Shown here one piece after another: positions 16,385 to 25,919 of a DNA stretch of 64,000 bases. This DNA comes from Loigolactobacillus zhaoyuanensis (GTDB lineage Bacteria > Bacillota > Bacilli > Lactobacillales > Lactobacillaceae), in the NCBI RefSeq assembly GCF_003946385.1, contig NZ_RHOE01000002.1, positions 30,628 to 94,627 on the forward strand, in the 5' to 3' direction. Numbering within the stretch: position 1 is the stretch's first letter; each line of letters opens with the position of its first letter. The position numbers and the translations under genes are program-made. The notes under the pieces were generated by a model, which saw only the letters and a list, made by a program, of their open reading frames with translations, had not been told where the DNA came from and did no database searches.

Positions 16385-17653
16385 TTAATGCCGCTGTGCA
16401 TTGAGTAAGCGTTGATATTGATCAGCTAAAGCTTTTTCGTATTTACCGTTTTCTTTTGGTTGATAATAGGTGGCTTGTTTTAATCGATCAGGCAAGTATT
16501 GTTGTTTGACCCAATCATTGGGATAGTCATGCGGAAACTTATAGCCAACACCGCGCTGCAATTTAGCAGCACCTTTGTAATGAGCATCTCGTAATTGGCT
16601 AGGCACTTCACCCGCTTTGCCAGCACGAATGTCAGCTAGTGCGGCATCAATTGCCATCATCCCAGAATTAGATTTGGGTGACAGGGCAAGGTCGATCACT
16701 GCATCGGTCAGCGGAATTCGCGCTTCCGGGAAGCCTAATTTTTCTGCAGCAGTGACTGCCGCCACTGTTCGTGCACAAGCTTGAGGATTACCTAAGCCAA
16801 TATCTTCATAGGCGATCACCATTAAGCGTCGGGCAATGCTAGGCAAGTCACCAGCTTCGATCAGCCGCCCCATATAGTGGAGCGCCGCATTAACGTCGCT
16901 ACCACGAATTGATTTTTGGAAGGCCGAGATCACATCGTAATGGGCGTCGCCGTTTTTATCGTTGCTAACGGCTTTACGTTGCACACATTCTTCAATGATC
17001 GGTAAATCGATCTTGATTTCGCCATCAGTTTTTGGTGTTGATCGTACTGCTAATTCTAATCCGTTCAACGCACTACGCAAATCACCATTAGTGGCTTGGG
17101 TCAGAAAAGTCGCAGCAGTTTCAGCCAACACAACTGGCAATTGGCCAAGACCGCGCTCTTGATCACTTAATGCACGGTCAACTGCTATTTTGATGTCCGT
17201 TTCGGCTAAAGGCTTGACTTCAAAAATTTGTGTTCGACTGCGGATGGCAGGATTAATGGAAATATACGGATTTTCCGTGGTGGCACCAATTAAAATGATA
17301 CGACCACTTTCTAAATGGGGTAGCAGAAAGTCCTGTTTAGTTTTATCTAAGCGATGAATTTCATCTAATAATAAAATCACCGTGCCACTCATTTTGGCTT
17401 CTTCAGCGACGATTTGTAGATCTTTTTTACTATCGGTGGCGGCATTGAGCATCCGAAAGGCATAGTGCGTTGAACCGGCGATCGCACTGGCAATACTGGT
17501 TTTGCCGGTGCCCGGTGGACCGTATAAAATCATCGATGATAGCATTTTGGCGTCAACCATCCGCCGAATGATTTTACCTGGACCAACTAAGTGTTGTTGG
17601 CCGACCACTTCGTCAATATTGGTTGGCCGCATCCGGTAAGCAAGTGGTTGCAT
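16385..17653 (-). CDS. rarA: Replication-associated recombination protein A (RarA/MgsA AAA+ ATPase)
   Basis: A 422-residue clamp-loader-like AAA+ ATPase acting at stalled forks. The start AYRMRPTNIDEVVGQQHLVGPG, Walker A GPPGTGKTS, Walker B LLLDEIHRL, sensor ATTENPY and the C-terminal tetramerisation region (YEDIGLGNPQA, FPEARIPL, VGYKFPHDYPNDWVKQQYLPD) are clear. AAGGAGGAGGA precedes the ATG at 17653. A TTG codon just before it was not used. It is followed on the same strand by the 6S RNA. Confidence 0.95.
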   Translation of the reverse strand: MQPLAYRMRPTNIDEVVGQQHLVGPGKIIRRMVDAKMLSSMILYGPPGTGKTSIASAIAGSTHYAFRMLNAATDSKKDLQIVAEEAKMSGTVILLLDEIHRLDKTKQDFLLPHLESGRIILIGATTENPYISINPAIRSRTQIFEVKPLAETDIKIAVDRALSDQERGLGQLPVVLAETAATFLTQATNGDLRSALNGLELAVRSTPKTDGEIKIDLPIIEECVQRKAVSNDKNGDAHYDVISAFQKSIRGSDVNAALHYMGRLIEAGDLPSIARRLMVIAYEDIGLGNPQACARTVAAVTAAEKLGFPEARIPLTDAVIDLALSPKSNSGMMAIDAALADIRAGKAGEVPSQLRDAHYKGAAKLQRGVGYKFPHDYPNDWVKQQYLPDRLKQATYYQPKENGKYEKALADQYQRLLNAQRH

Positions 17654-17871
17654 CAAAAATCCTCCTCCTTTAATATTGGTGTCATTAAGTAACTAAAAAA
17701 TACTAACAGAATATTATAGCACGCCAAAGAAATTTGGCTCAAATTCCGAGCTGTTAGTTGGCTTGATTTCTTGTATAATAAAAATTGAAGTTGGCGTGGC
17801 ACTTAAATCACTTTACATCGTTTGAATCAGTAACAGTGGCGCTACGCTTTAAAAGAAAGTGAGCTGGATTT

Positions 17872-20121
17872 ATGTTAAATCAGATCGGTCAACAAATCAA
17901 AAAATATCAACATGAAGCTTTTTTATTTGCTGGGCATTACGGTGTTGAAAAAGAAAATCAACGGGTAAACGTGCAGGGGGAATTAAGTCAAACGCCATTA
18001 CCATTTACGCAGCCACAGCTTTATCTAAAAAATGACTTTGCGCAGGCACAGGCAGAAGTGGCCACCGATTATTTTGGATCTTGCCAGCAAACTTTCCGCC
18101 AGTTGCAGGGACTAGATGCAGTCTTGTTGCGGGCGCTGCCAGAAAATGAACTGTTATGGCCATTATCAATGCCACCAGTTCTACCGGCGACAGCGGCGAT
18201 CAAATTAGCGGCACCAACGGCAGCGGCATTGCATTATCGTCAACAAATTGCGCAAAAATATGGTTATGCGATGCAAATGATGTCAGCGGTACATATTAAT
18301 TTTTCGTTATCGGAACGCTTAATGCGCTTCTTATTTGAGACGCATTATCATGATCAGTTTGCGGATAATTATATTGCGTTTCATAATGCTGCTTATTTGA
18401 AGCTAGCACAAAATTATTTACGCTATCGCTACGTGCTGACTTATTTATTTGGTGCTAGTCCGCTGGCTGAGGCTAACTTCGCACCTGAATTACCTAAAAA
18501 TTTAGTTCGCAGCCTACACGCTAGTAGCCAATATGGTTACGTCAATCATAGTCAACACCAGGTTTCTTTTCAGTCGGTGGCTGCTTATGCTGCTGATTTG
18601 GAACGCTTAGTCACTAATGGCGAATTACAGGAAGCACGGGAATTTTATTCACCAGTTCGATTACAAGGCGCATCCTTGGCTGAATTAGTACCTGCTGGTA
18701 TTCATTACTTAGAATTACGGACGCTAGATTTAGACCCATACGCAGCGGATGGTCTGAGTAAAACGACTCTAAGCTTTTTACATCTTTTTTTAGCTTATTT
18801 ATTGGTCGTACCAAGTATTGAAACTGATCAAGTATCAACCGTTTTAGCACAAGCGACTGCTGATAATGACGCGGTTGCTCTAGAGTCACCGTTAACGGTT
18901 TCTAGCTTGCAAGATCAGTTACAGGACTTTATGCATAACTTACAGCAATTCGCACAAGATTATCAAGCACCGACTGAGCTGCAACAGGCCTTACAGGAAA
19001 TGCAGGCGCGCGTTGCTGATTATCGGTTAACACCAAGTTATCGCTTAAGCCAAGAAATTAGCGCGGGTTCACTGCAGCAATTTGCTTTGCACCAAGCCCA
19101 GATTTTCAAGCAGCAAGCAACTGCGCAACCTTATCAGTTGCCAGGCTACGAGCACTTAGATGCCGCCAGTCAAATGGTATTAGCGACAGCCTATCGACGG
19201 GGGCTATCAACGCAAGTTTTGGATGGATCAGTTGGTTTATTGCAATTAGCCAACCGCGAAGTCATTGGTCGCGGCAGCAATACGCGTTTAAATTCGCAAG
19301 CGGCAACGCTGACCAGCCAAAATAAGTTAGTTAGTAAAAAATTGCTGGGCCAGGCCGGAATTGTGGTGCCAGCAGGGGCTGAGTATATGACGGTCGACGC
19401 GGCTTTGGCTGATTTTATGGATCTAGCTAAACAAGGGTTAGTTATTAAGCCTAAATACAGCGCACATGGCCGTGGTGTTACCGTGTTTCAAACACCGCCA
19501 ACAGTTGATTTGTTCGCTGCAGCTATTAAACAGGCGTTAGTTATAGGAAATAGCGTATTGGTGGAAAATTATGTACCAGGAACCGTGTATCGTTTTGTGA
19601 TCATTGCTGATCAGGTCCGTGCCGTGGCCGAATGTACCCCGGCAAATGTTGTGGGGGATGGCCGGCAGACTTTGGCGGCGTTAGTTGAACGCAAGAACCA
19701 GCAAGTTAATCGTGGCAAAAACTTGCCGTTACAACCGATCACTTTAGATGGACAAACAGATGCTGATCTGCAGCAACAAGGCTTAAGCCGTACAACTATT
19801 CCTGCTCGGGGCAATCAAGTTTATCTACGATTAGCAGCGAACTTTGCTACAGGGGCTGATTCAATTGATGTGACCGCTGATATAGACGCTAGCTATAAGC
19901 AAATCGCTTTAGCAGCTGCGCGTGCCCTGCAGCTACAGGTTGTCGGTGTCGATATCGTCATCGATAATCTTTACCAGCCAGTTGACAGTGAGCATCCTGA
20001 GTTGGCAACTGTGTTAGGGCTGACGGCACAGCCTGATCTAGCGGTCCACGCTGCACCTTATTTTGGCGATGCTCAGCCAGTGGTGCCGCTTTTGATCGAT
20101 CAATTGTTTAAGAGTAAATAA
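17872..20121 (+). CDS. gshF: Bifunctional glutamate-cysteine ligase/glutathione synthetase
   Basis: A 749-residue fused enzyme making glutathione from glutamate, cysteine and glycine. The N-terminal part (about 1-470) is a gamma-glutamylcysteine ligase: FAGHYGVEKENQRV, HINFSLSERL, YLELRTLDLDPY. The C-terminal part is an ATP-grasp domain: SKKLLGQAGIVVPAG, VIKPKYSAHGRGVTVF, VENYVPGTVYRFVI, VVGVDIVIDN. TATAAT at 17774-17779 gives a likely promoter, and GAAAGTGAG precedes the ATG. It is monocistronic with its own terminator. This fusion occurs in a subset of Firmicutes and supports thiol redox protection. Confidence 0.94.
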   Translation: MLNQIGQQIKKYQHEAFLFAGHYGVEKENQRVNVQGELSQTPLPFTQPQLYLKNDFAQAQAEVATDYFGSCQQTFRQLQGLDAVLLRALPENELLWPLSMPPVLPATAAIKLAAPTAAALHYRQQIAQKYGYAMQMMSAVHINFSLSERLMRFLFETHYHDQFADNYIAFHNAAYLKLAQNYLRYRYVLTYLFGASPLAEANFAPELPKNLVRSLHASSQYGYVNHSQHQVSFQSVAAYAADLERLVTNGELQEAREFYSPVRLQGASLAELVPAGIHYLELRTLDLDPYAADGLSKTTLSFLHLFLAYLLVVPSIETDQVSTVLAQATADNDAVALESPLTVSSLQDQLQDFMHNLQQFAQDYQAPTELQQALQEMQARVADYRLTPSYRLSQEISAGSLQQFALHQAQIFKQQATAQPYQLPGYEHLDAASQMVLATAYRRGLSTQVLDGSVGLLQLANREVIGRGSNTRLNSQAATLTSQNKLVSKKLLGQAGIVVPAGAEYMTVDAALADFMDLAKQGLVIKPKYSAHGRGVTVFQTPPTVDLFAAAIKQALVIGNSVLVENYVPGTVYRFVIIADQVRAVAECTPANVVGDGRQTLAALVERKNQQVNRGKNLPLQPITLDGQTDADLQQQGLSRTTIPARGNQVYLRLAANFATGADSIDVTADIDASYKQIALAAARALQLQVVGVDIVIDNLYQPVDSEHPELATVLGLTAQPDLAVHAAPYFGDAQPVVPLLIDQLFKSK

Positions 20122-20166
20122 TAAAAATAGTGAGTCGACTCTAAATTGAGTTGACTCACTATTTTA
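20122..20166. terminator. Bidirectional terminator between gshF and yueI
   Basis: AAATAGTGAGTCGACTC pairs with GAGTTGACTCACTATTT (one G-U) around a short loop, with T-runs on both strands. Confidence 0.85.
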
Positions 20167-20180
20167 TTGCCGCTTTTCTT

Positions 20181-20624
20181 TTAATCGCGCTGAAATAAAT
20201 CACTGAAAAAAGAGCGCTTTGGTTGCGGTTTAGTCTCTGTTCGATAATATTGGCTAATATCAATGTTCGATTGATCAACCGCTACGGATGCGACCAGTAA
20301 TAAGGCTACCGCATCGGTTGCAGTACTGGCGGAATCGTCGTTGACCATAGTAAAGGTTAAATTATTTTGCGTTGCGTACTGTAAATAAGGCTTCAGCGTG
20401 GCAGTTAGTTTACCATTTAGTAATAATTTAGCATCAGTAAAGTGAGTTGCGGCCTGTTTAAAGGCAGGTAACGTACGTGAATCGTTTAATTGCGCAACAC
20501 TAACTTTGAGCAAAACACGTTCGCGTAGTGAACCTAGATATTGTCGTCGTTCGTCTGGCTTGATCTGGGGTGTGCCAGTCATGCGACTTTTTAATTGACT
20601 TTCGAGATCGTTATTTTCCGTCAC
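20181..20624 (-). CDS. yueI: YueI family protein (DUF1694)
   Basis: A 147-residue cytosolic protein of the conserved Firmicute YueI family, function unknown. The diagnostic opening GTPQIKPDERRQYLGSLRERV is present at about residues 17-37, and the C-terminus is basic and aromatic (KRSFFSDLFQRD). The GTG at 20624 is preferred because GAAAGGGA lies eight bases upstream. ATGs at 20633 and 20642 overlap or lack that site. A minus-strand promoter (TTGGTT, 16 bases, TATACT) lies at 20665-20692. Confidence 0.82.
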   Translation of the reverse strand: MTENNDLESQLKSRMTGTPQIKPDERRQYLGSLRERVLLKVSVAQLNDSRTLPAFKQAATHFTDAKLLLNGKLTATLKPYLQYATQNNLTFTMVNDDSASTATDAVALLLVASVAVDQSNIDISQYYRTETKPQPKRSFFSDLFQRD

Positions 20625-20664
20625 GATGGTCATCCCTTTCATGATTATTTGGTACAATAAGGTG

Positions 20665-20692
20665 AGTATAGCATAACCGATTTATAAACCAA
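20665..20692 (-). promoter_or_regulatory. Promoter of yueI
   Basis: On the minus strand TTGGTT (20687-20692) and TATACT (20665-20670) with a 16-base spacer, about 40 bases before the chosen start. Confidence 0.6.
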
Positions 20693-20725
20693 GTTTAGTG
20701 CAGTCGTGTCTTGGAGTAGAAAGTA

Positions 20726-21355
20726 GTGATTATTATCGGATTTACAGTTGATGATTTTAAAGTTTTTAACCAGCAAACAGTCGCTGGCCGGATGGCATTG
20801 ATTCGTGGACAACTAGATCCTAAATTTGAATTATTAGGTGCAACGATCAGCAAACAACTAGCAACAGAAAATATTCCAGCTTTTATTAACGTGGCTAAAC
20901 ACCTACGCCGCCACACTAATCCAGCGCCAAATACCTGGTTTGCTATTGGTCCGTATAAGCGCGGTTATAAAATGGTGCCACATTTTGAGGTCGGTTTCTG
21001 GGATGATCGCTTATTTGTGTGGTTATGCTTGCTGGAGAACATTCAGCAACCAGCACCATATGCGGCTATTTTGCATCAGCAGCAAAATTTGATCAAGCAA
21101 TTACCCGTTGGACAGTGGCAGCTTTCTGGTAATCATATGGCGAAGCCAATCCAACCATTGAATGCGGCGAATTTAGCAGCGCAAACGCAACGTTTTATCG
21201 ACGTTAAAAAAGGTGAATGGTTGTTAGGTAAAGTTTGGCTTAAAACGGATCCGATTTTTCAGACTAGCGGGGCAGTTGAGGTAGAAATTAAGCAAAGTAT
21301 TAAACAATTAACGCCATTATATCGCTATTTATTAGCAGCCATCAGAGAAGACTAA
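20726..21355 (+). CDS. DUF1054 family protein (YktB-like)
   Basis: A 209-residue soluble protein of unknown function. Family signatures are the early FTVDDFKVF, AKHLRRHTNPAPNTWFAIGP and RGYKMVPHFEVGFWDDRLFVW. Translation starts at GTG 20726 with a GGAG-like site about ten bases upstream. It is divergent from yueI and convergent with rpsD. No enzymatic motif is recognisable. Confidence 0.83.
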   Translation: MIIIGFTVDDFKVFNQQTVAGRMALIRGQLDPKFELLGATISKQLATENIPAFINVAKHLRRHTNPAPNTWFAIGPYKRGYKMVPHFEVGFWDDRLFVWLCLLENIQQPAPYAAILHQQQNLIKQLPVGQWQLSGNHMAKPIQPLNAANLAAQTQRFIDVKKGEWLLGKVWLKTDPIFQTSGAVEVEIKQSIKQLTPLYRYLLAAIRED

Positions 21356-21387
21356 AAAAGCCAGCCACATAATGTGGTTGGCTTTTT
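21354..21387. terminator. Bidirectional terminator between the DUF1054 gene and rpsD
   Basis: AGCCAGCCACA pairs with TGTGGTTGGCT around TAA, with a T-run on the plus strand and an A-run on the left that serves the minus strand. Confidence 0.88.
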
Positions 21388-21398
21388 CATCGTGAAGA

Positions 21399-22013
21399 TT
21401 ACAATAATTGGTTGTAGTATTCAACGACAAGTGTCTCATCAATATCTGGTTCTAATTCGTCACGTTCTGGTAAACGAGTTAGAGAACCTTCAAATTTGTC
21501 AGCGTCAAAGCTTACGAAAGCAGGACGACCAACAACTGATTCAAGAGCAGCTTGGATGATCACTAAGTTTTTAGATTTTTCACGAATTGAGATTACTTGA
21601 CCAATTTCAACTTGGTATGAAGGAATATCAACACGTTTGCCATCAACTAAGACATGACCATGGTTAACTAATTGGCGTGCTTGTGGGCGAGTTGTTGCTA
21701 AGCCTAAGCGGAAAACCAAGTTATCCAAACGTTGTTCTAGCAAGATCATGAAGTTAACACCTTGCTTACCTTCTTTGATCTTACCTGATTTTTGGAATAA
21801 GTTAGAGAATTGGCGTTCGTTTAAGCCATACATGAAACGTAGCTTTTGCTTTTCACGTAATTGAACACCATATTCAGATAACTTACGACGACCACTATTG
21901 GGACCATGATCACCAGGTGCGTAAGGGCGCCGAGCTAATTCTTTACCTGTACCAGATAGAGAAATGCCAAGGCGACGAGATTTTTTCCATTGTGGGCCTG
22001 TATAACGAGACAT
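21399..22013 (-). CDS. rpsD: 30S ribosomal protein S4
   Basis: A 204-residue primary 16S rRNA-binding protein that begins small-subunit assembly. [33 protein letters not shown] and the S4 RNA-binding domain ([34 protein letters not shown]) are typical. The N-terminal zinc cysteines of some S4 proteins are absent, as in other C-minus forms. GGAGG lies just upstream of the ATG. As usual in Firmicutes, rpsD is a lone gene away from the ribosomal operons, with a structured leader. Confidence 0.97.
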   Translation of the reverse strand: MSRYTGPQWKKSRRLGISLSGTGKELARRPYAPGDHGPNSGRRKLSEYGVQLREKQKLRFMYGLNERQFSNLFQKSGKIKEGKQGVNFMILLEQRLDNLVFRLGLATTRPQARQLVNHGHVLVDGKRVDIPSYQVEIGQVISIREKSKNLVIIQAALESVVGRPAFVSFDADKFEGSLTRLPERDELEPDIDETLVVEYYNQLL

Positions 22014-22200
22014 AGAAGAATTCCTCCAATAAATTTATTTGGAGTAAAATAACGAATTGTAAGTTCAGTATACGTGCAGTTTGTTCTGCAATTTTCGCCA
22101 TCTGCAGCCGCAGGTTACTCATTGAACTTTGGTTGCAACAAACTGTTGACGTGATTACCACTTACTGCTGCATTATTTTACACAACGACCAGTGTAGCAA
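22014..22200 (-). promoter_or_regulatory. Structured rpsD leader, candidate S4 autoregulatory element
   Basis: The 5' untranslated region holds long-range complementarities (22077-22085 with 22137-22145; 22061-22067 with 22123-22129). A local hairpin pairs 22024-22029 with 22039-22044 and buries most of the GGAGG site (22023-22027). Firmicute S4 is known to repress its own mRNA through a leader. That this leader does so is inference. Confidence 0.45.
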
Positions 22201-22226
22201 AGCTACTGGTTAATGTCAATTATTGT

Positions 22227-22679
22227 TTAGATCGACTTGACCAGGACTCCAGCAAAGTCTTCTAATTCGATTTGATCAGCAGCGGTAAACCGATCAAATT
22301 TTGTTGAGTCAATATCGAGCACGCCAATTTGCCGAGTGCCATCCGTTAATGGGACTACAATTTCCGCATTTGTCGCGGCGTCACAGGCAATATGGCCGGC
22401 AAATTGATGGACATCCGCCACAATTTGCGTTTTTTGTTGGGCAAACGCAGTGCCAACAACGCCTTGGTTGTTAGCAATGTGCATACAGGCTACTTTACCT
22501 TGAAATGGGCCTAGATACAGTTCATCCTTTTCCTGGTCATAAAGGTAAAAGCCAACCCAGCTTACGTCAGGTAGACTGTCGTTTAGCAAGGCGGCGGCGT
22601 TCGCTAAATTGGAAATTAAATGTGTTTCTTCATATAATAAAGCAGCAACTTGTTGCGCTAAAAGTGAGTGTTTAACCAT
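22227..22679 (-). CDS. GAF-domain free methionine-(R)-sulfoxide reductase homologue
   Basis: A 150-residue single GAF domain related to YebR/YtsP, enzymes that reduce free methionine-R-sulfoxide. WVGFYLYD, LGPFQGKVACMHI, VADVHQFAGHIACDAATNAEIVVPL and IGVLDIDS are family signatures. Two of the three family cysteines are present (GKVAC and HIAC). The third, normally in GVCGTA, is Val here (GVVGTA). GGAGG precedes the ATG. The neighbours rpsD and ezrA match the arrangement in Bacillus. Confidence 0.87.
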   Translation of the reverse strand: MVKHSLLAQQVAALLYEETHLISNLANAAALLNDSLPDVSWVGFYLYDQEKDELYLGPFQGKVACMHIANNQGVVGTAFAQQKTQIVADVHQFAGHIACDAATNAEIVVPLTDGTRQIGVLDIDSTKFDRFTAADQIELEDFAGVLVKSI

Positions 22680-22747
22680 GTTATTGGACCTCCAAAATAA
22701 TTTAGGTGCGGTTTTTTCGATTCGTTAGTGATGCGCTCCGGTCACTA

Positions 22748-22756
22748 TGATATAAT
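22748..22756 (+). promoter_or_regulatory. Extended -10 promoter of ezrA
   Basis: TGATATAAT is an extended -10 element 72 bases before the chosen ezrA start. No good -35 is visible, which suits an extended -10 promoter. Confidence 0.5.
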
Positions 22757-22827
22757 TTAGAGTAGATTTTAACGACCTTTACAAATAAATGCAAGGTAAA
22801 ATGTTAAACGTGACGGGGGTTTTATTG

Positions 22828-24543
22828 ATGGAGTTAATTTTGATCGGTATTATTATTTTAGCATTAGTGCTATATGTTGGGGTAATTATTTATCAACGAC
22901 ATAATTCTAAGCAGATTGATGCATTGCAAGAACAAGAACAGAAAATGAGTAAATTACCGTTCAAAAAAACGATGAGTGCTGCACGCCAGCAGGGCTTAGC
23001 GGGACAAAGTCAAGAAGAATACGCTAAATGGCAGACGCATTTACAAGAAATTCAGAAAAATGGCTTTGCCGGTTTAGAGCGTAAATTATTATTAGCGGAA
23101 ACAAGTAATAATCGTTACCGCTTCTTTGCGGCCACTAAATTAGTTAATGAGTTGACTAAACAAATTGCGACAACACAACAAGCATTAGATGAAATTATGG
23201 CTGGTTTTAAGCAGATCCAGGCTGACGCCGAAGCTAACCAAACTCAAGCCAAGAGCTTACGCGAGTTGTATCAAAAACTACGTAAGCAATTGTTAACGAA
23301 GAGTTTCTCCTATGGTGCCGCGGCCGATGGTTTAGAAGAAAAGTTAAGTTATTTAGAGACTTCATTTGATAAATATAACCGCTTTACTAAATCAGGTGAC
23401 CACGTTGAGTCCAAATCGATCCTAGCGCAACTAGATAAGGATCTTACTGAACTAAACGACTTAATGAAGCGGATCCCGCCCCGATTCAAAGAGTTAAATA
23501 ATGAATTTCCTGAGCAACTAGAAGAGCTACGTCAGGGGTATCAACGATTGGCAGATAAGGCTTACCAATTCTATGGTATCGATATTCCAAGCGAGCTGAC
23601 TGACTTGGATCAACGCATCAATAAAACACGAAAATCATTAAAGGAATTGGATCTAACCGCAATCGAGGCTGCTGATCAGGATATTGCTCGGCGCATTGAT
23701 CATCTCTATGACGTTATGGAAGCTGAGATCAAGGCACATCAGGAAGTTGAATCACGGCACGATGAATTACAGGCGTTCATTAATCATGCCCAAAAACAAA
23801 ATCGTGAATTACAAACTGAATTAGATCACTTAGATCAGAGTTACAGTTTGAATAATAACGAAATTGGTCAGGCCCACGACTTAAAACAACAACTTGATGA
23901 AGTGCGCTCGACATTTGAGAATGATATGCAAGAAGTTGCGAGTCAGACCGCTGTTTATTCAATGGTAGCAGAAAATTATAGTACAGCATTTGCGGCTTTA
24001 ACCGAAATTGAAAAGAAGCAAAAAGCGCTTAATGATAGTGTTCAAGGCTTAAGACGCGGTGAAGAAGAAGCCCAACGATCTTTACAGTCGTTTGAATTTG
24101 AAATTCGTAATATTAAACGGCAAGTTGAAAAAATCAACTTACCAGGTTTATCCCGTCCTTATTTAGATTTCTTTTTCGTTGTTTCTGATGAGATCACCAA
24201 GCTTGATCAGGAATTAAATCAGGTTAAAATCGATTTAGATGTGATCACTAAGGCGTTGATCACGACCCAAGAAGATTTAAATAAGCTGAAGGAAGAAACT
24301 AACGATATGATCGATAGTGCGCTATTAACTGAGCAATTATTGCAATATGCGAACCGTTATCGCCATAGCCATGCTGATGTTGCGCAGGCCAGTGATGAAG
24401 CGTTGCGGCTATTTAATAGTGAACATGACTATAAGCAAGCTGCCGAGAACATTGCCACTGTTTTAGAGCAAGTAGAGCCAGGCAGTTATAAAAAAGTTGA
24501 AGAAAGCTACTACAAAACTAAGGATCAAGAGTTAAAGGTTTAA
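22828..24543 (+). CDS. ezrA: Septation ring formation regulator EzrA
   Basis: A 571-residue membrane-anchored coiled-coil protein that binds FtsZ and coordinates septal and lateral wall synthesis. One N-terminal transmembrane helix (MELILIGIIILALVLYVGVII) is followed by spectrin-like coiled coils to the end. The ATG at 22828 was chosen since CGGGGG precedes it and it places the membrane helix at the very N-terminus. An ATG at 22789 would add 13 residues. It is divergent from the GAF gene and ends in its own terminator. Confidence 0.92.
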   Translation: MELILIGIIILALVLYVGVIIYQRHNSKQIDALQEQEQKMSKLPFKKTMSAARQQGLAGQSQEEYAKWQTHLQEIQKNGFAGLERKLLLAETSNNRYRFFAATKLVNELTKQIATTQQALDEIMAGFKQIQADAEANQTQAKSLRELYQKLRKQLLTKSFSYGAAADGLEEKLSYLETSFDKYNRFTKSGDHVESKSILAQLDKDLTELNDLMKRIPPRFKELNNEFPEQLEELRQGYQRLADKAYQFYGIDIPSELTDLDQRINKTRKSLKELDLTAIEAADQDIARRIDHLYDVMEAEIKAHQEVESRHDELQAFINHAQKQNRELQTELDHLDQSYSLNNNEIGQAHDLKQQLDEVRSTFENDMQEVASQTAVYSMVAENYSTAFAALTEIEKKQKALNDSVQGLRRGEEEAQRSLQSFEFEIRNIKRQVEKINLPGLSRPYLDFFFVVSDEITKLDQELNQVKIDLDVITKALITTQEDLNKLKEETNDMIDSALLTEQLLQYANRYRHSHADVAQASDEALRLFNSEHDYKQAAENIATVLEQVEPGSYKKVEESYYKTKDQELKV

Positions 24544-24557
24544 TCTTAGTGGCTTTG

Positions 24558-24594
24558 ACGCTAGCCGTTTTGTTTAAGCGGTTAGCTTTTTTTG
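24558..24594 (+). terminator. ezrA terminator
   Basis: GCTAGCCG pairs with CGGTTAGC around an 11-base loop, followed by seven Ts. Confidence 0.82.
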
Positions 24595-24621
24595 TAGATT
24601 TATACTTATAAAAAGTTAGTG

Positions 24622-24649
24622 TTGTCTTTTAATATGAGTTTGTTATAAT
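24622..24649 (+). promoter_or_regulatory. Promoter of iscS-thiI
   Basis: TTGTCT (24622-24627) and TATAAT (24644-24649) with 16 bases between. The transcript would have a leader of about 90 bases before iscS. Confidence 0.65.
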
Positions 24650-24746
24650 GGTTTAGAATTTTGTCATTGTTGGCAATTGTTGGTAAGAACTTTAATCAAT
24701 TAGGATTTTGTGTGTATTTTAGTTAATGAAAAGGAAGAATGTTTGC

Positions 24747-25895
24747 ATGATTTATTTTGATAATAGCGCCACAACAGCGGCTGCACCAGAAGTTTTGACT
24801 ACCTACCAAACTGTGAGTCAAGCTTTCTTTGGTAATCCGTCTAGTTTGCACGCGTTAGGGAATAAGGCTGATAATTTGTTGCAACAATCGCGCCAACAAA
24901 TTGCGCAGCTGATCCAAGCACAGCCAGAGGAAATTTATTTCACTAGTGGTGGCACTGAAGGCGATAACTGGGTGGTTAAGGGAACGGCAATTGAGAAGCG
25001 CCAATTCGGTAAACATTTGATCACCACTGAAATTGAACATCCAGCGGTCAAAAATTCAATGGCACAGTTAGAGCAATTAGGTTACGAAGTGACTTATTTG
25101 CCAGTGGACAAGCATGGTTTTATCGACCCAGCTGACCTAAAAGCTGCCTTACGTTCAGATACGATTTTAGTATCAATTATGGCGGTGAATAATGAAGTTG
25201 GTAGCATTCAGCCACTTAAGGAAGTTGCTGATATTTTAGCTGATTATCCACGGGTCCATTTCCATGTCGATGCGGTGCAGTCGATCGGTAAGGGCTTATT
25301 GCCCATGCTACGCTTGCCACGAATCGATTTTCTGACTTTTTCGGCACATAAATTTCATGGGCCGCGCGGTACTGGTTTTATTTATGTCAGACACGGCCGG
25401 CAATTGGCACCATTGATGACTGGTGGTGGTCAAGAGAATAACTGGCGTAGCGGTACTGAAAACTTACCCGCGATCGCAGGGATGGCCAAAGCGTTACGCT
25501 TGTTACTGACCGATGAGCCAGCTAAGGTCCAGCAACAACAAGCAATTAAAACAAAAATTTATCAACATGTCGCCCAAAAAGCAAAAGTCACGATTTTTTC
25601 GGAAAATACGGCTAAATTTGCGCCGCATATTTTATGTTTTGGTATTCGCGGTGTGCGTGGGGAAACCATTGTTCATGCCTTTGAAGAACATGATATCTAT
25701 CTTTCAACGACGAGTGCTTGTTCTTCGAAAAAGGGAACGATTTCTGGTACATTGGCGGCAATGCACGTTCCGGATGATATTGCCACCAGTGCGGTACGAG
25801 TTTCTTTAGATGAAAATAATACAATGGCTGAAGCTGAAGCCTTTATGACCGCTTTTGATAAGATCTATGCGCGTTTTGAATTAATTAACTCGTAA
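24747..25895 (+). CDS. iscS: Cysteine desulfurase
   Basis: A 382-residue PLP enzyme that removes sulfur from cysteine and passes it as persulfide. IYFDNSATTA, YFTSGGTEGDNWV, the PLP lysine in FSAHKFHGPRGTGF and the mobile catalytic cysteine in TTSACSSKKG are visible. AAGGAAG lies nine bases before the ATG at 24747. An earlier in-frame ATG (24726) overlaps it. Located ten bases upstream of the next reading frame, it is the dedicated sulfur donor for ThiI in tRNA thiolation, as in the NifZ-ThiI pair of Bacillus. Confidence 0.93.
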   Translation: MIYFDNSATTAAAPEVLTTYQTVSQAFFGNPSSLHALGNKADNLLQQSRQQIAQLIQAQPEEIYFTSGGTEGDNWVVKGTAIEKRQFGKHLITTEIEHPAVKNSMAQLEQLGYEVTYLPVDKHGFIDPADLKAALRSDTILVSIMAVNNEVGSIQPLKEVADILADYPRVHFHVDAVQSIGKGLLPMLRLPRIDFLTFSAHKFHGPRGTGFIYVRHGRQLAPLMTGGGQENNWRSGTENLPAIAGMAKALRLLLTDEPAKVQQQQAIKTKIYQHVAQKAKVTIFSENTAKFAPHILCFGIRGVRGETIVHAFEEHDIYLSTTSACSSKKGTISGTLAAMHVPDDIATSAVRVSLDENNTMAEAEAFMTAFDKIYARFELINS

Positions 25896-25919
25896 ATAAG
25901 TAGAGTGAGGAAGAATTTA

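Noticed and set aside
25513..25809. A 98-codon frame inside iscS in another register
   Set aside because: It is contained in a conserved gene and has a basic shadow composition with no recognisable motif.
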